Shown here piece by piece: positions 1 through 11,310 of a stretch of 64,000 nt of DNA. Made by a program: the position numbers and the translations under genes. A model generated the notes under the pieces. It was not told where the DNA came from, ran no database searches, and saw only the letters and a list, made by a program, of their open reading frames with translations. Location: positions 39,967,553 through 40,031,552 of the forward strand of contig OX457050.1 of assembly GCA_949752735.1 (NCBI GenBank). The letters run 5' to 3'. Source of the stretch: Lumbricus terrestris. Taxonomy: Eukaryota; Annelida; Clitellata; Crassiclitellata; Lumbricidae. Numbering within the stretch: position 1 is the stretch's first letter; each line of letters begins with the position of its first letter.

Positions 1-379
1 TCAATCCTTCAAACGTTTTATAGAATAGAACACACTTGCATTGTTAATCAAAAGCCATGTGAACTGAATAAGAAATAATTGACGATAGTTTCATTTCCTG
101 GAGAATTTTTCGACTTGAATGTTTAAATGAAGCACGAGGGCTACGAAATCTCAGATAATTTTCATTGAGAAGTTCTAACATAATGTTGCTTGTCATCATG
201 CATTTGATAAAGAGAACTTCCTGCATCTATTGAAAAAAAGCAGAGCAACATTCCAATAGCAGATTGTTTCAAAACCTTAAAAAAATCATTTAATTATTTT
301 CACAATTTAAGGAAGCCATTTACTGTGTGCATCAATGTAAAAATGATTTCCATTTCCATTGTAGAGATTTCGCAAATGG
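1..379. other. no gene recognised
   Basis: AT-rich sequence. The short open frame on the minus strand at 44-226 has no recognisable motif. Nothing else can be supported here. Confidence 0.5.
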
Positions 380-440
380 CTCACAATTCCAACCTCCTTA
401 ATAAAGACTCGACGAACTTCATTCCAAAATTATGATGTAA
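380..440 (+). mobile_element. LINE 3' end scrap
   Basis: The stretch reading AHNSNLLNKDSTNFIP closely matches the last coding residues of the LINE at 793-1212 (AHNFTLPNKDSLNFIP). It is a second, shorter copy of the end of the same LINE family in the same orientation. The open frame at 490-672 that follows contains a weak LINE-like phrase (DWNGLP) but cannot be assigned. Confidence 0.4.
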
Positions 441-792
441 TAACACATAGCAACAAACTTAACCATAAGAAATAAGTACTCTCAATTTTATGAATGCACA
501 CCTACGGCATAGCTTTTGCTCGTGCCTCCACTTGGCAGAATTGTTTCTTCTCGGGCAGCAGGCTCAGGACTGGAATGGCCTCCCTTTGGTTCCGTTTAGA
601 AAACGCCTTCTCAATCTCCCAGTTTCATTTGGCAGCACAGCTTTTTTAACGCCTCAGAGAAGTTCTCTTTAAGAGACGATATATTAATTATTGCAATGAA
701 CTATTTAATATTTTTACCAGCCTTGACATTAAAGTAGAATTTGTAATGATTTGGCTTAAACTATCGGATTAACCCACAAATGGTTGTCTCAC

Positions 793-1212
793 TGAAAGGT
801 TATAAGTGATCGACTGAATGCCATCAGAACCCTCAAGGCTCATGGGGCATCCATACAAGAGTTACAAACTTTTACTAGAGCTACTATCATATCAAGAGTT
901 ATGTATGCCTCTCCTGCATGGTGGGGTCTGGCTAGTGGATTGGACAAATCCCGTCTTGAGGGCCTCATGAACAAACTTAGACGAGCCGGCTACTTACATC
1001 CGGATACACTTACAGCAGAAACTTTAGCTCAAGAGGCTGATAAGGTGCTTTTCAAAGCTGTTCTGGGAAACGAACTTCATGTCCTTCGTAACCTCTTTCC
1101 ACTACAACGTGATCCATTATATAATTTTAGGGAAAGGGCTCACAATTTCACCCTCCCCAATAAAGACTCGTTAAACTTTATCCCAGGAATGTTATTCAAA
1201 AACATGTACTAA
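793..1212 (+). pseudogene. LINE reverse transcriptase, C-terminal fragment
   Basis: In frame from about 793 the sequence reads a typical end of a CR1/L2/jockey-class LINE reverse transcriptase: DRLNAIRTLKAHG, then ATIISRVMYASPAWWG, then HVLRNLFP and a final GMLFKNMY before the stop. The YASPAWWG and LFP blocks are characteristic of the RT thumb and C-terminal region of these elements. The fingers, palm and endonuclease are absent, so this is a 5'-truncated dead copy, as is usual for LINE insertion. Clade is not certain. The same family recurs at 11875-12426. Confidence 0.8.
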
Positions 1213-1284
1213 CTATTTTAACCATAAGCTTTAAGCAGCCATACTGTTAATGTAAACCTACAGCGTTCTGTCTGTTGTTTATTG

Positions 1285-1480
1285 AATAAAACGAATATAC
1301 ATATTTCAACTGTTTTTATAATATTTTCCTTTATTCAACAATCCGGTGTACAGACTGCAACCGGTTACAATATAAAATTATGCAGTTGAAACAACTTACA
1401 TGAACTCATACAGAATACATAAATCTGAACTAGCTAACTGAACAGACAGCCTGCAATATACAGCACGCTTATACCCGAAT
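1285..1480 (-). mobile_element. SINE body without tRNA head
   Basis: Read on the minus strand this matches the body of the SINE at 15383-16041: shared blocks include the segment ending AACAGACAGCTTGCAATA and the TTGATTAAA/TTGAATAAAGG tail region. The tRNA-like promoter head (A and B boxes) is missing. Confidence 0.55.
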
Positions 1481-1509
1481 CCCAAGCCGTAGAGCACTTC
1501 AGAGATATT

Positions 1510-2010
1510 TTATTTCCGTAAACTGGAAGTTGGATGAATGATGAAAACATGATATTACTGCTGAGGTGTTGCAGTGCATCATCCGAAGCTGGATGAGCAT
1601 ATTAAATGACAGAAGTAGAAGTTGGATGAGCGACGAAATCATGGTTTTATGCTAAATTGTAACCGTAAAACTAGAGGCTGGATGAATGATCAAAATATTT
1701 TTAGTTGAAGTAAAAGTTGGATGAATAACGGAACAGCGATATAGTAGAATTAGAAGTTGGATGAGCGATGAAAAAATGGCTAAAACATGTTTTAAATAAT
1801 TTTACGATGCTATACGGCCTCTATTTCAGAACTAGAAACACCTTTATCCAGCTTTTATTTCTCATGCGTTATTTTCGTCAACCCAGCTTCTATTTCACCT
1901 GTAAAAGAACCGTCATCCAGATTCCATTTCTTTTGCGCTTTTGCATCAATACAACCTCTGTTTCACCTGTAAAAACTTTCATCCAGCTTCCAATTCTCAA
2001 CCGTTGGACC
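1510..2010. mobile_element. fold-back minisatellite element (shared ATCCAGCTTC core)
   Basis: The left half (about 1525-1770) carries repeated GAAGTTGGATGA phrases and the right half (about 1850-2005) the inverse phrases CATCCAGCTTC, so the region can fold on itself. The right half is nearly collinear over about 170 bp with 47200-47370 and, inverted, with 50085-50290, which lie in two independently inserted elements. No clean terminal repeat or target duplication was found. The open frames here are by-products of the repeat. Confidence 0.6.
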
Positions 2011-2158
2011 AGTTGGATAATTAGCCCAAGTTTGAGCAAATATACCTACAGAAATAGGCTGTGCGCAGCAACGGGGGTGTGCGCAGTATGAAAATAGCAT
2101 GGAAAACAGCAATTTTAATTTGGGACCGCCGTTCGGAGTTATGCCTTGCATTACTCCA

Positions 2159-2618
2159 CCGGTGTAAAGGTTTCAGATTACCCCCTCCTAAACATTACCC
2201 CCCTGCAAACTGTAAATTGCGTGAATCATCGTATTTATTGCACTAAAACTATCAAAAAATTAATCCCGCTTCTTGTTTTGGACTGAAGATTTTCATCCGC
2301 CATCCCACTTCCTGATTTGTTATCAATATTTTCATCTGTAACTAAAATACTATTCGACGCTGAAGTTTACATGGAGAAAATGGCTTCGAGGCTATTATTT
2401 TTTTCGGATCAAAATATTGATAGCAAACCATGAAGTGGGATGACGGATGAAAATCTTCAGACAAAAACAAGAAGCGGGATGATTTTTCTGATTTTTTTAG
2501 AGCAATAAATGCGATGATTGATGCAAATCTAGTTTTCGGGGGGTAATCTGAAACCGGTTTCAAGTTACCGGTGGGTAATGTTTAGGAGGGGGTATTTTGA
2601 AACCTTTACACCGGGCCC
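2159..2618. mobile_element. palindromic fold-back element with TIRs
   Basis: The left end (GGTGTAAAGGTTTC followed by ATTACCCCCTCCTAAAC) is mirrored at 2573-2616. Inside, a second inverted pair centred near 2360 contains ATCCCGCTTCTTG and its complement CAAGAAGCGGGAT, a variant of the ATCCAGCTTC phrase, so almost the whole element is one hairpin. Ends begin GGTGTA. A target duplication could not be shown. A related internal fragment lies at 25030-25155. Confidence 0.7.
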
Positions 2619-2637
2619 ACTCGTCCCTCTGGGGCGC

Positions 2638-3395
2638 GGACATTTCCCCCCCTGGACAAAACCCCCCCCGGACAATTCCCCCCCGGACAATTCCCCCCCT
2701 GATTTAGCCTAGGACATTAACCCCCCCGGACAATTCCCCCCTTTGCTTCCATTTAGGCAAAAATGCGTTTAATCCAACTTCTATTTAAATAACAAATATT
2801 GTCATCAATCCAGCTTCCATTTAAGCAAGAATATTTTCATCAATCCAGCTTCCATTTAAGCAAGAATATTTTCATCCATCCAGCTTCCATTTAAGCAAGA
2901 ATATTTTCATCAATCCAGCTTCCTATTAAGCAAGAATATTTTCATCAATCCAGCTTCCATTTAAGCAAGAATATTTTCATCAATCCAGCTCCAATTTAAG
3001 GAAGAATATTTTCATCAATCCAGCTCCAATTTAAGCAAGAATATTTTCATCGATCGAGCTTCCATTTAAGCAAGAATATTTTCATCAATCCAGCTCCAAT
3101 TTAAGCAAGAATATTTTCATCAATCCAGCTCCAATTTAAGCAAGAATTTTTCATCTATCCAGCTTCCATTTAAGTAAAAATTATTTTGCATCAATCCGGC
3201 TTCTATTTAGCAAGAAATCTTTTCATCAATCCAACTTAGGACACTTAGGACCGCCGTTTTATAGTCATACCACTTACACGCAATATGTTCGACAGGGGGG
3301 GAATTGTCCTACCCTGGGGGGGGGGAATTGTCCGGGGGGGTTTTGTCCGGGGGGGGTTTTGTCCGGGGGGGTTTTGTCCAGGGGGGGAAATGTCC
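2638..3395. mobile_element. fold-back element with poly-C phrase arrays at both ends
   Basis: The left end is an array of GGACAATTCCCCCCC-like phrases (2638-2755), and the right end (3295-3395) is the inverse. The outermost 30 or so bases, from GGACATTTCC inwards, mirror exactly. Between them lies a minisatellite of about 34-35 bp built on CATCAATCCAGCTTCCATTTAAGC (2765-3235, roughly 13 copies). A near relative in opposite orientation is at 60227-60610; both carry the phrase ATAAAACGGCGGTCCTAAGT (here inverted, near 3247-3266). Confidence 0.75.
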
Positions 3396-3462
3396 TACAC
3401 TCCGTACCTCTTGCTCTCTACGCCAGAGTGTTTTGCATTACTCTACCGGGTCCCTTCCTAAG
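3396..3462 (-). mobile_element. SINE tRNA-like head, partial
   Basis: Minus-strand reading gives CCCGGTAGAGTAATGC (A-box region) followed by an arm resembling the start of the SINEs at 57164 and 16041. The B box and body are missing where the fold-back element 2638-3395 abuts. Confidence 0.5.
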
Positions 3463-3626
3463 AGAGAATTATACGCACATTTCGAACTGTTAAATTCCGT
3501 AATAGCCTCGCATTGTAAAGTGTCAGCGGACAATCAGACACAAACATAAAAATTAAGAGCTGGCCAGTTATAGAATAAAAAATCGAGTTTAAACGGAAAT
3601 CGGACTTTACCTTCCATTCCTACAAA

Positions 3627-4319
3627 ATGGCGGCGAATCTAGACGAGCGTTCATCCGAAGTAAAAGCCGGGTTGAGAAGGTAATATCGAGCCATCTTGTG
3701 AATATTTCAGGTACTGAATAAACACACAGGATCAGAAGCTGCTGATCATCACTATGCAGCCTAGTGACCTACACCGACATTAAACTAAAATAGATTTTTC
3801 TTCTCGACATTATACTAAAACAGATTTTTCTTCTCATCTTACTAATTGTCGAAAGAAATTGCGATCAAGCTGTCAAGAAAGCAATCTCTACCTTGCCTAC
3901 AGTCAAGACTTATTTTTCTAGACAAAAAGACACACGGTATAATAATATCCAGGGCTGTTTTAAGGGGATTTTAGAACTGCACAACTTCTTCTTTCCCTTC
4001 CCATCCTGCATGGTAAATTACTTTCAATCGGGGGGACAATGACCTTTTTTGCTAGTTTTCACTGTACATGAGTGCTTCTACAACTGCACAAATGCATTTA
4101 GAACTGCACATTTTGTGTACAACTGCACGTTAAAAAGCCCTGGTATAATAATTATTATAGGCCCAGCCAATGCAAATCTGGTAAAGAATGAGTTAGGTCG
4201 TAGTCCGCACATTAGAATGATGTCTGGAAAGGGGAATGTCGACACTGGTCATATTTTATACGGTGCTGTTCAAGACCAAAGTGACTTCATGACTTAGGCC
4301 TATACTCTAGAATAATAAA
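3627..4319 (+). CDS. tentative small host gene, exons 3627-3679 and about 3855-3936, possible end 4161-4297
   Basis: A start in good context (ACAAAATGGCGGCG) opens a 17-codon exon, MAANLDERSSEVKAGLR, ending AG|GTAATA at 3680. A second candidate exon (about 3855-3936) reads CDQAVKKAISTLPTVKTYF in compatible phase and ends at a CG|GTATAA donor. A third open segment (4161-4297) reads NELGRSPHIRMMSGKG to a stop, with AATAAA at 4314-4319. The phase between exons two and three does not match, and a MITE lies between them. No family is recognised. Treat this as a hypothesis. Confidence 0.25.
3947..4143. mobile_element. MITE with CAGGGCT termini
   Basis: Inverted ends CCAGGGCTGTTTTAA (3949) and TTAAAAAGCCCTGG (to 4143) bracket a segment with GAACTGCACA repeats and no coding capacity. 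TATAATAAT occurs on both sides (3938-3946 and 4144-4152), a possible 9-bp target duplication, though AT-rich and so weak evidence. CAGGGCT ends resemble hAT-type MITEs. Confidence 0.6.
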
Positions 4320-5168
4320 GTTGTTTATTTCTAAGTCAGTTGGATCAGCTGTTGCTAATAATTTTGAAGATGAAGACGATGATGAAGCGGATAAGGAAGA
4401 TCGTTTAAATGTAGAAACTAAGGAATCTGATGACAATGGTGTGAATAGGATGCTGATCGACAAAGCTGACTGTCAAGTCTTCTTCTGTTTCTTTCCCAAA
4501 GAGATGTCCATGTCAACCAGAGGACGATAAGTCTATAGTTGGTGACATTCAGCCAACACGTTCTACCCGATCATCCGTCTGTCTCACTCTTCTCTAGGTC
4601 ACCGGTTACAACTCATCTCAAGTTTTCCAGCCGATCCACTCAATAAAGCGCCACGCCTCTAAGGGTGTCAGAGCCACGCAGTTGTAAATGTGTGTGTGTG
4701 TGTGTGTGTGACCGATGAGTCTATCAGAGGGTATAATCACGGTACCCAGGTTCATATTAGTCTTTATGCGGCCCTACTCACCTTCCTCAAGCTCCTCTGC
4801 CCATCGCATCTCAGGCTACCCATTCGAAATTGGAGTAACCTCTTCAAGAAGTCTTACCCCGTCTCATCCAATTACCAACCAAGACGACACACACCTTAGC
4901 AACATTACTGCTCCCCCTCTGATATTCTGGCAACTGAACTCGGACCTCCTTTGAACTTCTCACACAGACAATCTTTCTAACTCAACGCAGCGCTCGTGAA
5001 TAAGCTAGCGCCCCGCGCTTGACTTTCAAGTGGTGCTTTAGAAATTTATAGTCTGCAATTACGCAGGAAGTAGCCCAGTCATTTACAGTCCTTGAAACAG
5101 CATGAAACATAATGTATACTTGTTAATCATAACAGATGTGGGACCCGGTCGAAATTCGATTCGGAGTT
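4320..5168. other. no gene recognised; (GT)n microsatellite
   Basis: Contains an acidic open frame at 4321-4530 (EDEDDDEADKEDR) that may be chance, a (GT)n run at 4687-4710, and sequence with no recognisable feature. Confidence 0.4.
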
Positions 5169-5170
5169 AC

Positions 5171-5315
5171 GGCCACCTCACCCTCCAAACCTCCACGCAT
5201 TCCCTCCACATACACAAATTTGACATACATATGCACCAAAAATATCACCAATATTCGGTATTTTATTCCAAAATATGTATATAACAGCAATATATACAAT
5301 TAAATTATACTAAAT

Positions 5316-5352
<37 letters not shown>

Positions 5353-6182
5353 GTGTTATGTAGAAAAGGGGTCATGTTGCAGCCGACAAATGGAACTGCT
5401 GCTCGATTCGTCGATTTTTGATTTTCTGTGTGCATGAAAGTTAGAAATGTTACCATCTTGGGAGTGGAAGGTTGAAGTATTCGTCAGTTTTTGATTTTTC
5501 TGTGTGCATGAAAGTTAGAAATGTTACCATCTTGGAAGTGGAAGGTTGAAGTATTCGTCGGTTTTTGAGTCTGTGTGCAAGGAAGTAAGAAATGGCACCA
5601 TCTGGGGTGTGGAAAGTTGAAGTATTCGTCGGTCTTTGAGTTTGTGTGTGCAAGGAAGTAAGAAATGTTACCATCTTGGGAAAGGAAGGTTGAAGTATTC
5701 GTCGGTTTTTGAGTTCGTGTGTGCAAGGAAGTAAGAAATGTTACCATCTTGCGAAAGGAAGGTTGCAAGGTTCTTAAGTTTTGAGTTTTTGTGTACAAGG
5801 AAGTAAGAAATGACACCATCTTGGGAGTGGAAGGTTGCAAGATTCTTAAGTTTATGAGTTTTCGTGTGCAAGGAAGTGAGAAAGGCCCCTATTGGCGAAG
5901 GCTGTCTGAGCGTTTTTTCGGTTTTTGAGTTTGTACTTGCTTGAAATGTAAGAAATATAGAAGAAATATAGAAGAAAATGGCGCTGGTCTGCTATAGTTT
6001 GCTTAGTATTGTAACAAATGCTGAATAGTTGTCATAATTTAGTATAATTTAATTGTATATATTGCTGTTATATACATATTTTGGAATAAAATACCGAATA
6101 TTGGTGATATTTTTGGTGCATATGTATGTCAAATTTGTGTATGTGGAGGGAATGCGTGGAGGTTTGGAGGGTGAGGTGGCCT
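5171..6182. mobile_element. inverted-repeat element enclosing a minisatellite
   Basis: Arms 5171-5319 and 6033-6182 are near-perfect inverse copies of about 150 bp (they share CAATATTCGGTATTTTATTC). They enclose a (GT)n tract (5320-5357) and a minisatellite at 5430-5890. No transposase is present. The open frames at 5450-5871 are repeat artefacts. Confidence 0.65.
5430..5890. repeat. about 72-bp minisatellite, 6-7 copies
   Basis: Unit contains AAGTAAGAAATGTTACCATC and GAAGTATTCGTCGGTTTTTG. Spacing of the ACCATCT block is 71-77 bp from 5451 to 5816. It lies inside the inverted repeat 5171-6182. Confidence 0.85.
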
Positions 6183-6640
6183 GTGTGTAGGATTTCTCGC
6201 CTTCCGATTGGTCGCTCACTAGGTTTCAAGCTTTCTGATTGGCCAGCTCTTGTGTGTAAAATGAATATTTGTGAGTGGGGAGGGGTTGAATGGAGGGCTG
6301 GAGGGTGAGGTTGAATGTTGTGGAGGGTGAAAGATTCCATGTCTATGGGATCTATCCTTCTGATTGTCCCATCTCTAGGATTCTCCGCTCTCCGCTTGGA
6401 CAGTCCTTGTGTGTAAATGAATATTTGTTGTTGTGGAGGGGGTGGAATGGAGGGTTGGAGGGTGAGGTGGAATGCTGTGGAGGGTGAGAGCTGCCATGCC
6501 TATGAGATGTAGCCTCCTGATTGGTTTGTTGCTATGGTTCGCCACTATCTGCTTGGTGGATTCTTACGCATATGCTACAAAATTTGCTTGTGTGGAGGGG
6601 TGTAATGGAGGGTTGGAGGGTGAGGATTAGTGTTGTATAG
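6130..6640. repeat. degenerate tandem repeat, unit about 160 bp
   Basis: The phrase TGGAGGGTTGGAGGGTGAGG recurs near 6160, 6290, 6440 and 6610, each followed by a related CTGATTGG segment. The first copy overlaps the right arm of the preceding inverted repeat, suggesting the arm arose from this array. Confidence 0.7.
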
Positions 6641-6959
6641 AAATAGAGTATAGGATGTGAGCCTTGCGTGACTAAGTAGGATTCAGTTTAAGAGTGAGGA
6701 TTTGAAATTTGAATGAATGGATGGGAAGGGTGTCGAGAAGTGGAAGCCAGTGCAGCTCCCATAATGCTCTGCGGCGCCTCCGATGAGTCATTTCCGGTCG
6801 GAGTGGGGTGCTATACGGGAATTTCGACTATTAGCATGGGTTTAAATTAGTGGATTTGTGAATAATACAAGGCCTTTGATGAATGTAATGTGTCCTTTGA
6901 TGGTCAAAGGAGCAGAAGAGTCGAATAATTGTACATGTGTTGAAGAGAAGCACATAATT

Positions 6960-7460
6960 ATTACGCGCAATGGTCAGCGTCTGTGTAGGATAATTGCTTG
7001 TAATTGTTCGTATGGTCTAAAGGCGCTGCTTCAATGAGAGTCGTTATTGGGTCCAATTGCGCCCTCTAGCGGCAGTCAACGTCTGTGTAGGATAATTGCT
7101 GGTAATTGTTCGTATGGGTCTAACGGTTCTGCTTCAATGAGAGTCGTTATTGGAGCACTTGTGCCCTCCGGCGACAGCTGGTCGGCCAACGTCTGTGCAG
7201 GATAATTGCTGGTAATTGTTCGTATGGGACTCTAACGACGGTCGGCGTCGGTTGAATGAAGAGCAATTAGATTCCAATTGTGCCCTCAGGCAAAGGCACT
7301 GGCGAAGACGTCTGTGTAGGTTAATTGTTCGTAATTGTTCGTATGTGGACACGTGCATCATTACGATCTAACGGACGATGGCCACAGTTGAATGAAGAGC
7401 AATTAGATTCCAATTACGCCCTCAGGCAATGGAATGCTGGTCAACGTCTGTTGCTCGCTG
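6960..7460. repeat. degenerate tandem repeat, unit about 115 bp
   Basis: The phrase AACGTCTGTGTAGGATAATT followed by GGTAATTGTTCGTATGG recurs about five times (near 6977, 7078, 7188, 7308 and partly 7442). Confidence 0.75.
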
Positions 7461-8060
7461 ATTGTCCACAGCTTTCCGTGGGTTAAGGTTTGATTGACAG
7501 GAAGTTGGGTCACTGCTTAGCGCTGATTGGCCGCAGCTTTCCGAGGTTTAATGTTTGATTGACAGGAAGTTGGGACCCCGCTTAGCGCTGCTTGGTGGAT
7601 TATAATAAGCCACAAGATTAGTATTATTAATAATTAATAATGGATTAGCATAATAGATCATTAGCATAATAGATAATTAGCTCGGTTATAGCACGGCTGC
7701 GGGCGGATTAGCGCGGTGGGCGCGAGGGACGGATTAGCGTGTCGGGCGCGGCGGGCGGATTATCCTAATAGCCCATAGCCCAGCGGATTAGCATAATAGC
7801 TCAGCGGATTAGCCTAATAGCTCAGCGGATTAGCATAATAGCCCCTAATAGATAAGTAGCCCGGCTATAGTGCGGCTGGCGGATTAGCGTAATAGCGCCG
7901 GCGGATTAGCTTAATTGATAATTAATAGGTAATTTGCAGGCCAAGGGGGCGTGGCTCAGCAGCAGCTCATTAGCAAAGGGGGGTGGCCTAGTATGTCATT
8001 AGCCAAAGGGGACGTGGCCTAATAGCCCATTAGCGGAGTGGGCGGGGCCTGGGATTAACG
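7440..8060. repeat. CTTTCCG repeat and GGATTAGC minisatellite
   Basis: Two copies of about 70 bp containing CAGCTTTCCG and TTTGATTGACAGGAAGTTGG are followed by a degenerate 20-bp array (CGGATTAGCATAATAGCTCA) with unusually GC-rich variants near 7695-7760. No gene. Confidence 0.75.
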
Positions 8061-8229
8061 ATAATCCCTCCTTTGTCCTGTCGGACGCCTACTTTCACTA
8101 CTGTTGCTCGTATGTTAGAAAATGAGCGAACGGAAACAATTATTAACAATTTAACACACATTAATTTCAAAATTAATTATACATAATTTCAAAAACAACA
8201 ATTTATCGGATAAAATAGCTTCTGTTGAA

Positions 8230-9365
8230 ATAAAATAGGTGACATAGTCCATTATTATTAACATGGCTTTTCTTGGTTTTTGGAGCGGTATCACTGGACA
8301 TGAGCAATATGATCATTCCATGTTAAAATAATGGCTATCAACGTAGACTCCTATAAATTTAGTAGATTTAACAGAAGTGAGAGATAATTTTATGCCGTTA
8401 ATTTGTAATTTGAATTCTCCAACTGGGATTTTTTCCTATGTGATTTAAAAAGTTGTAGTTAGTTGTTTCCAAGTTTAATGACAATCTGTAAGCTTTAAAC
8501 CAATCGGCAACTAGTTCAAGTTCCACGTTTATGATTTGAAATAGCGTATGCATGCAAGAGTGCGAATAAAAAACGTTCGTAGACGTTCGGGAGATCGTTG
8601 ATATAGAGGAGAAACAGCAAGGGTCCTAGATTGGATCCCTGTGGGACACCATAATATTATAAGATCCTTTTGAAAGTGGAGCGTTTGCCGTTATTTTCAA
8701 CACATTTTGACGTCCATCCAATAACTGGCAAACCAACTGAGTTGTAAACCACGTATACTATAAGTTTCTAATTTATGTAGTAGGATTTTATGATTTACAG
8801 TGTCAAATGCTTTCGCCAAGTCAAAAAAATATCCAAAGAGAATTCATTATTATCTATTGCATTAGAGATTCTATCTTGCATAGATAACAGAGGCATATAA
8901 AAATATGGGAAGTGACCCGATTGAAAGACGTGCTGCGACGGGAAGAGTAGGCCTATGTCGGTTTTTGTAACAAATTCATATAGCCTACTATACATTGTTT
9001 TCTCAAATATTTTAGAAAAGTAAGGTAGGATAGAAATAGGACGATAATTGGTCAAGTTGTCTCTTTCGCCTTTTTATAGATAGGAATGACCTTTGCAATT
9101 TTTAATGGGTGCGGGAAGATGCCTGTAGTGAAAGAGCAATTAATCAGTTCTGCCAAAGGCTGGGCAATGCAATCAATATTGGGACCCGCGATACACGGGT
9201 CAATGTCGTCCATACGGTCCATACCCTTACTGTGTGTAGTACGTATGGACTGACTTAGGTTCAAAACCTCACTACAGGAAGTTGAGGTTAAACCAAAAGA
9301 CCTCAATGGAGGGGGCTTCATATATTTAATAAATGAATCCAAGGAGCCGGGTATTTTGTCGTCTA
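8230..9365 (-). pseudogene. LINE reverse transcriptase, RT domain fragment
   Basis: Reading down the minus strand: DSFIKYMKPPPLRSFGLT, then LKIAKVIPIYKK, TNYRPISILPYFSKIFEK, a [20 protein letters not shown] segment, a PQGS-type block near 8650 and YINDLP near 8610. These are RT motifs of CR1/L2-type LINEs. Several frameshifts and stops show it is dead. It continues the LINE portion at 11311-11848, from which it is separated by an insertion. Confidence 0.85.
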
Positions 9366-11310
9366 AATGTGGAGTTCGACGCTCCTCGTCGCTTGCGCTT
9401 CTGGTCTGGCACTACCGGGAGGGAGCCCCCTTGCCCCCGGATCTAGCATTTCCCGGTCTCCCGACCTTCCGCTCAGCGACAGGAACGCTTGGCCCTAGTT
9501 GAACTCCGGTGTAGTCGCAGAGATGGCCCGCGGGGGTGCTAAGTCCCACAGTTTGGTGTACCACCCCTGCTCCTACGGTCAGGGCCCCTACTACTCTACT
9601 CATTGACAAGGTGCTACCGAGCTTGGCGCGGAAGGGCGTTGGCCCTACGACTGTTTTCTTTCACAGCTTGGGTCCGTTTAACCTCCTCCTCCTTTGTCCT
9701 CGTCCTCCTAAATGTCCTCGTCTTCTTCCCAACTTCCTCCTCATTCCTGCCGACTCCTCCTATCTTCCTCTACAGTCACTCTCATCTCAGTCCGTATATA
9801 GTCTATATATATATAGTCACACACTGCATGGTCTCTTCCGTCTCTCCAGTCGTTCTCCAGTCATTTACGTCGCTAACTAACTCAGTCACTAAATACAGAA
9901 TTAGCCAGACACAGTATTTGAATAGCGTTTCCGCTATGTATCTTAAACCCAATTTCACAATAATAACACGAATCATAATACGGCGCTAGAACAATAGCAA
10001 AGATTAAAACACACACTCGCTCATTCATTCATCCGCTTAACTATGGCAACCGCTGATAAAGGGGGAGAATTTCATGTACGGGTTTTTCCCCAATATATAA
10101 ACATTGACTTGCTATAATAGCCCACGCAACATACCCTCGCATCGTTCGGTTTCAGTTCCTTCGCAATCCAGTTCCTTTCGTCCTCTTTGTCGAGTCCAGC
10201 CATTCGTCCTATCCTCCGAATAGACGCGTGCTTACTCGATCCTCCAACAGTTCCAGTTAGGCCTGAGCAATCCTCATCCTCGTAGCTCGTCCGATGCCTT
10301 CGTCGTAAAGAAGAGCACAGTCTTACGTAACTCGCTCTATCACCCTCGCAGACGATTCCAATCCGTTTGATCCCCAAATAATCTGCTTCACTTCACTCGT
10401 GGAATGTCGCCTCACGGAAATCCTCTAAATCCTCAAATACACAAATCACAATCCTCGTGGCATATCTCCTCACGGCAATCCTCTAAATTCTCGTCCTCAC
10501 TAGACAAATCACAATTCTCGTGGCATATCTCCTCACGGCAATCCTCTAAATCCTCTGTTTCCAGTAACGCTTCCGATCCTGATCCGTTTTGATCCAAGGT
10601 CGACGTCGTCACTGCTTCTTTAACTTCGCGGCAACTTCCTCTCACGAAATCCGCGAAATCCTCATCGTCGTGGAACGCTCATCCACGAAATCCTCTGCTC
10701 CTCCGGAACGTCTCTAAAACATCGTCCTCACTCTGCGGAATTACTCGTCGCATAATCTTCACGTAACTTCACTTCTTCTTGAACGCCTCCGTAATCTTTA
10801 ACGCCTCCACGAAACTCCAGTTCCAATAATCTTTAACGCCGTCCTGGACCATCGATCGCCAGGGCGCGGCGGGCCGCAATTCACATCTTCTCCTCGAACG
10901 AGCACAACGTCGACTCTCCTGATCGAACACAACGTGAAAGGCGTGAAAAGGCCTCGATTGTTCGTCTTCACTCCCTTTTATACACTTCCAGATTCGCATC
11001 AGCAGAAATGGCTATTTCTGCCTGTTCGCTCTCTTTGTCCGTCTGCCTCCTTCCAAAATGAGTGCCGCGGTCCCTGTCGGTATGCCACGCCATCCACTGG
11101 CAAAGACACGGAAAGAAGTAGGACAAAGTTTTCCCTCTGTCAGCGTGGGCTAGATTATCAGGCCTGAATTCTGCAACTGTCAGCGTGGTCTAGATAATCA
11201 GTCTACGTTCTCCCACCTATTACCCCACACACATACATCCTTCATACATTCATACCTACACATAGTTAACTACAATTACTATTAAAAGGCGCTATATCAA
11301 GTGCAATCTT
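9366..11310. mobile_element. unclassified insertion of about 1.95 kb within the LINE
   Basis: The LINE protein breaks off at the linker (NNYSVSIAQVL, near 11320) and resumes at KIPGSLDSF (near 9363), so the sequence between was probably inserted. It contains several Ser/Arg-rich open frames without recognisable domains and a 76-bp duplication (10424-10560, shared block CGTGGCATATCTCCTCACGG). The right end near 11280 (GGCGCTATATCAAGTGCAAT) resembles the 3' tails of some SINEs and LINEs. Exact ends and target duplication are unresolved. Confidence 0.45.

Noticed and set aside
2765..3235. CRISPR-like appearance of regularly spaced repeats
   Set aside because: Units are contiguous with no unique spacers, the sequence is eukaryotic, and no cas gene is present; it is an ordinary minisatellite.
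5450..5871. Repeated minus-strand frames (MVTFLTSLHT type)
   Set aside because: Products of the 72-bp minisatellite, with different frames overlapping.
10072..10999. Minus-strand frames with acidic/Cys repeats
   Set aside because: They derive from a local 76-bp duplication; no homology or conserved pattern recognised.
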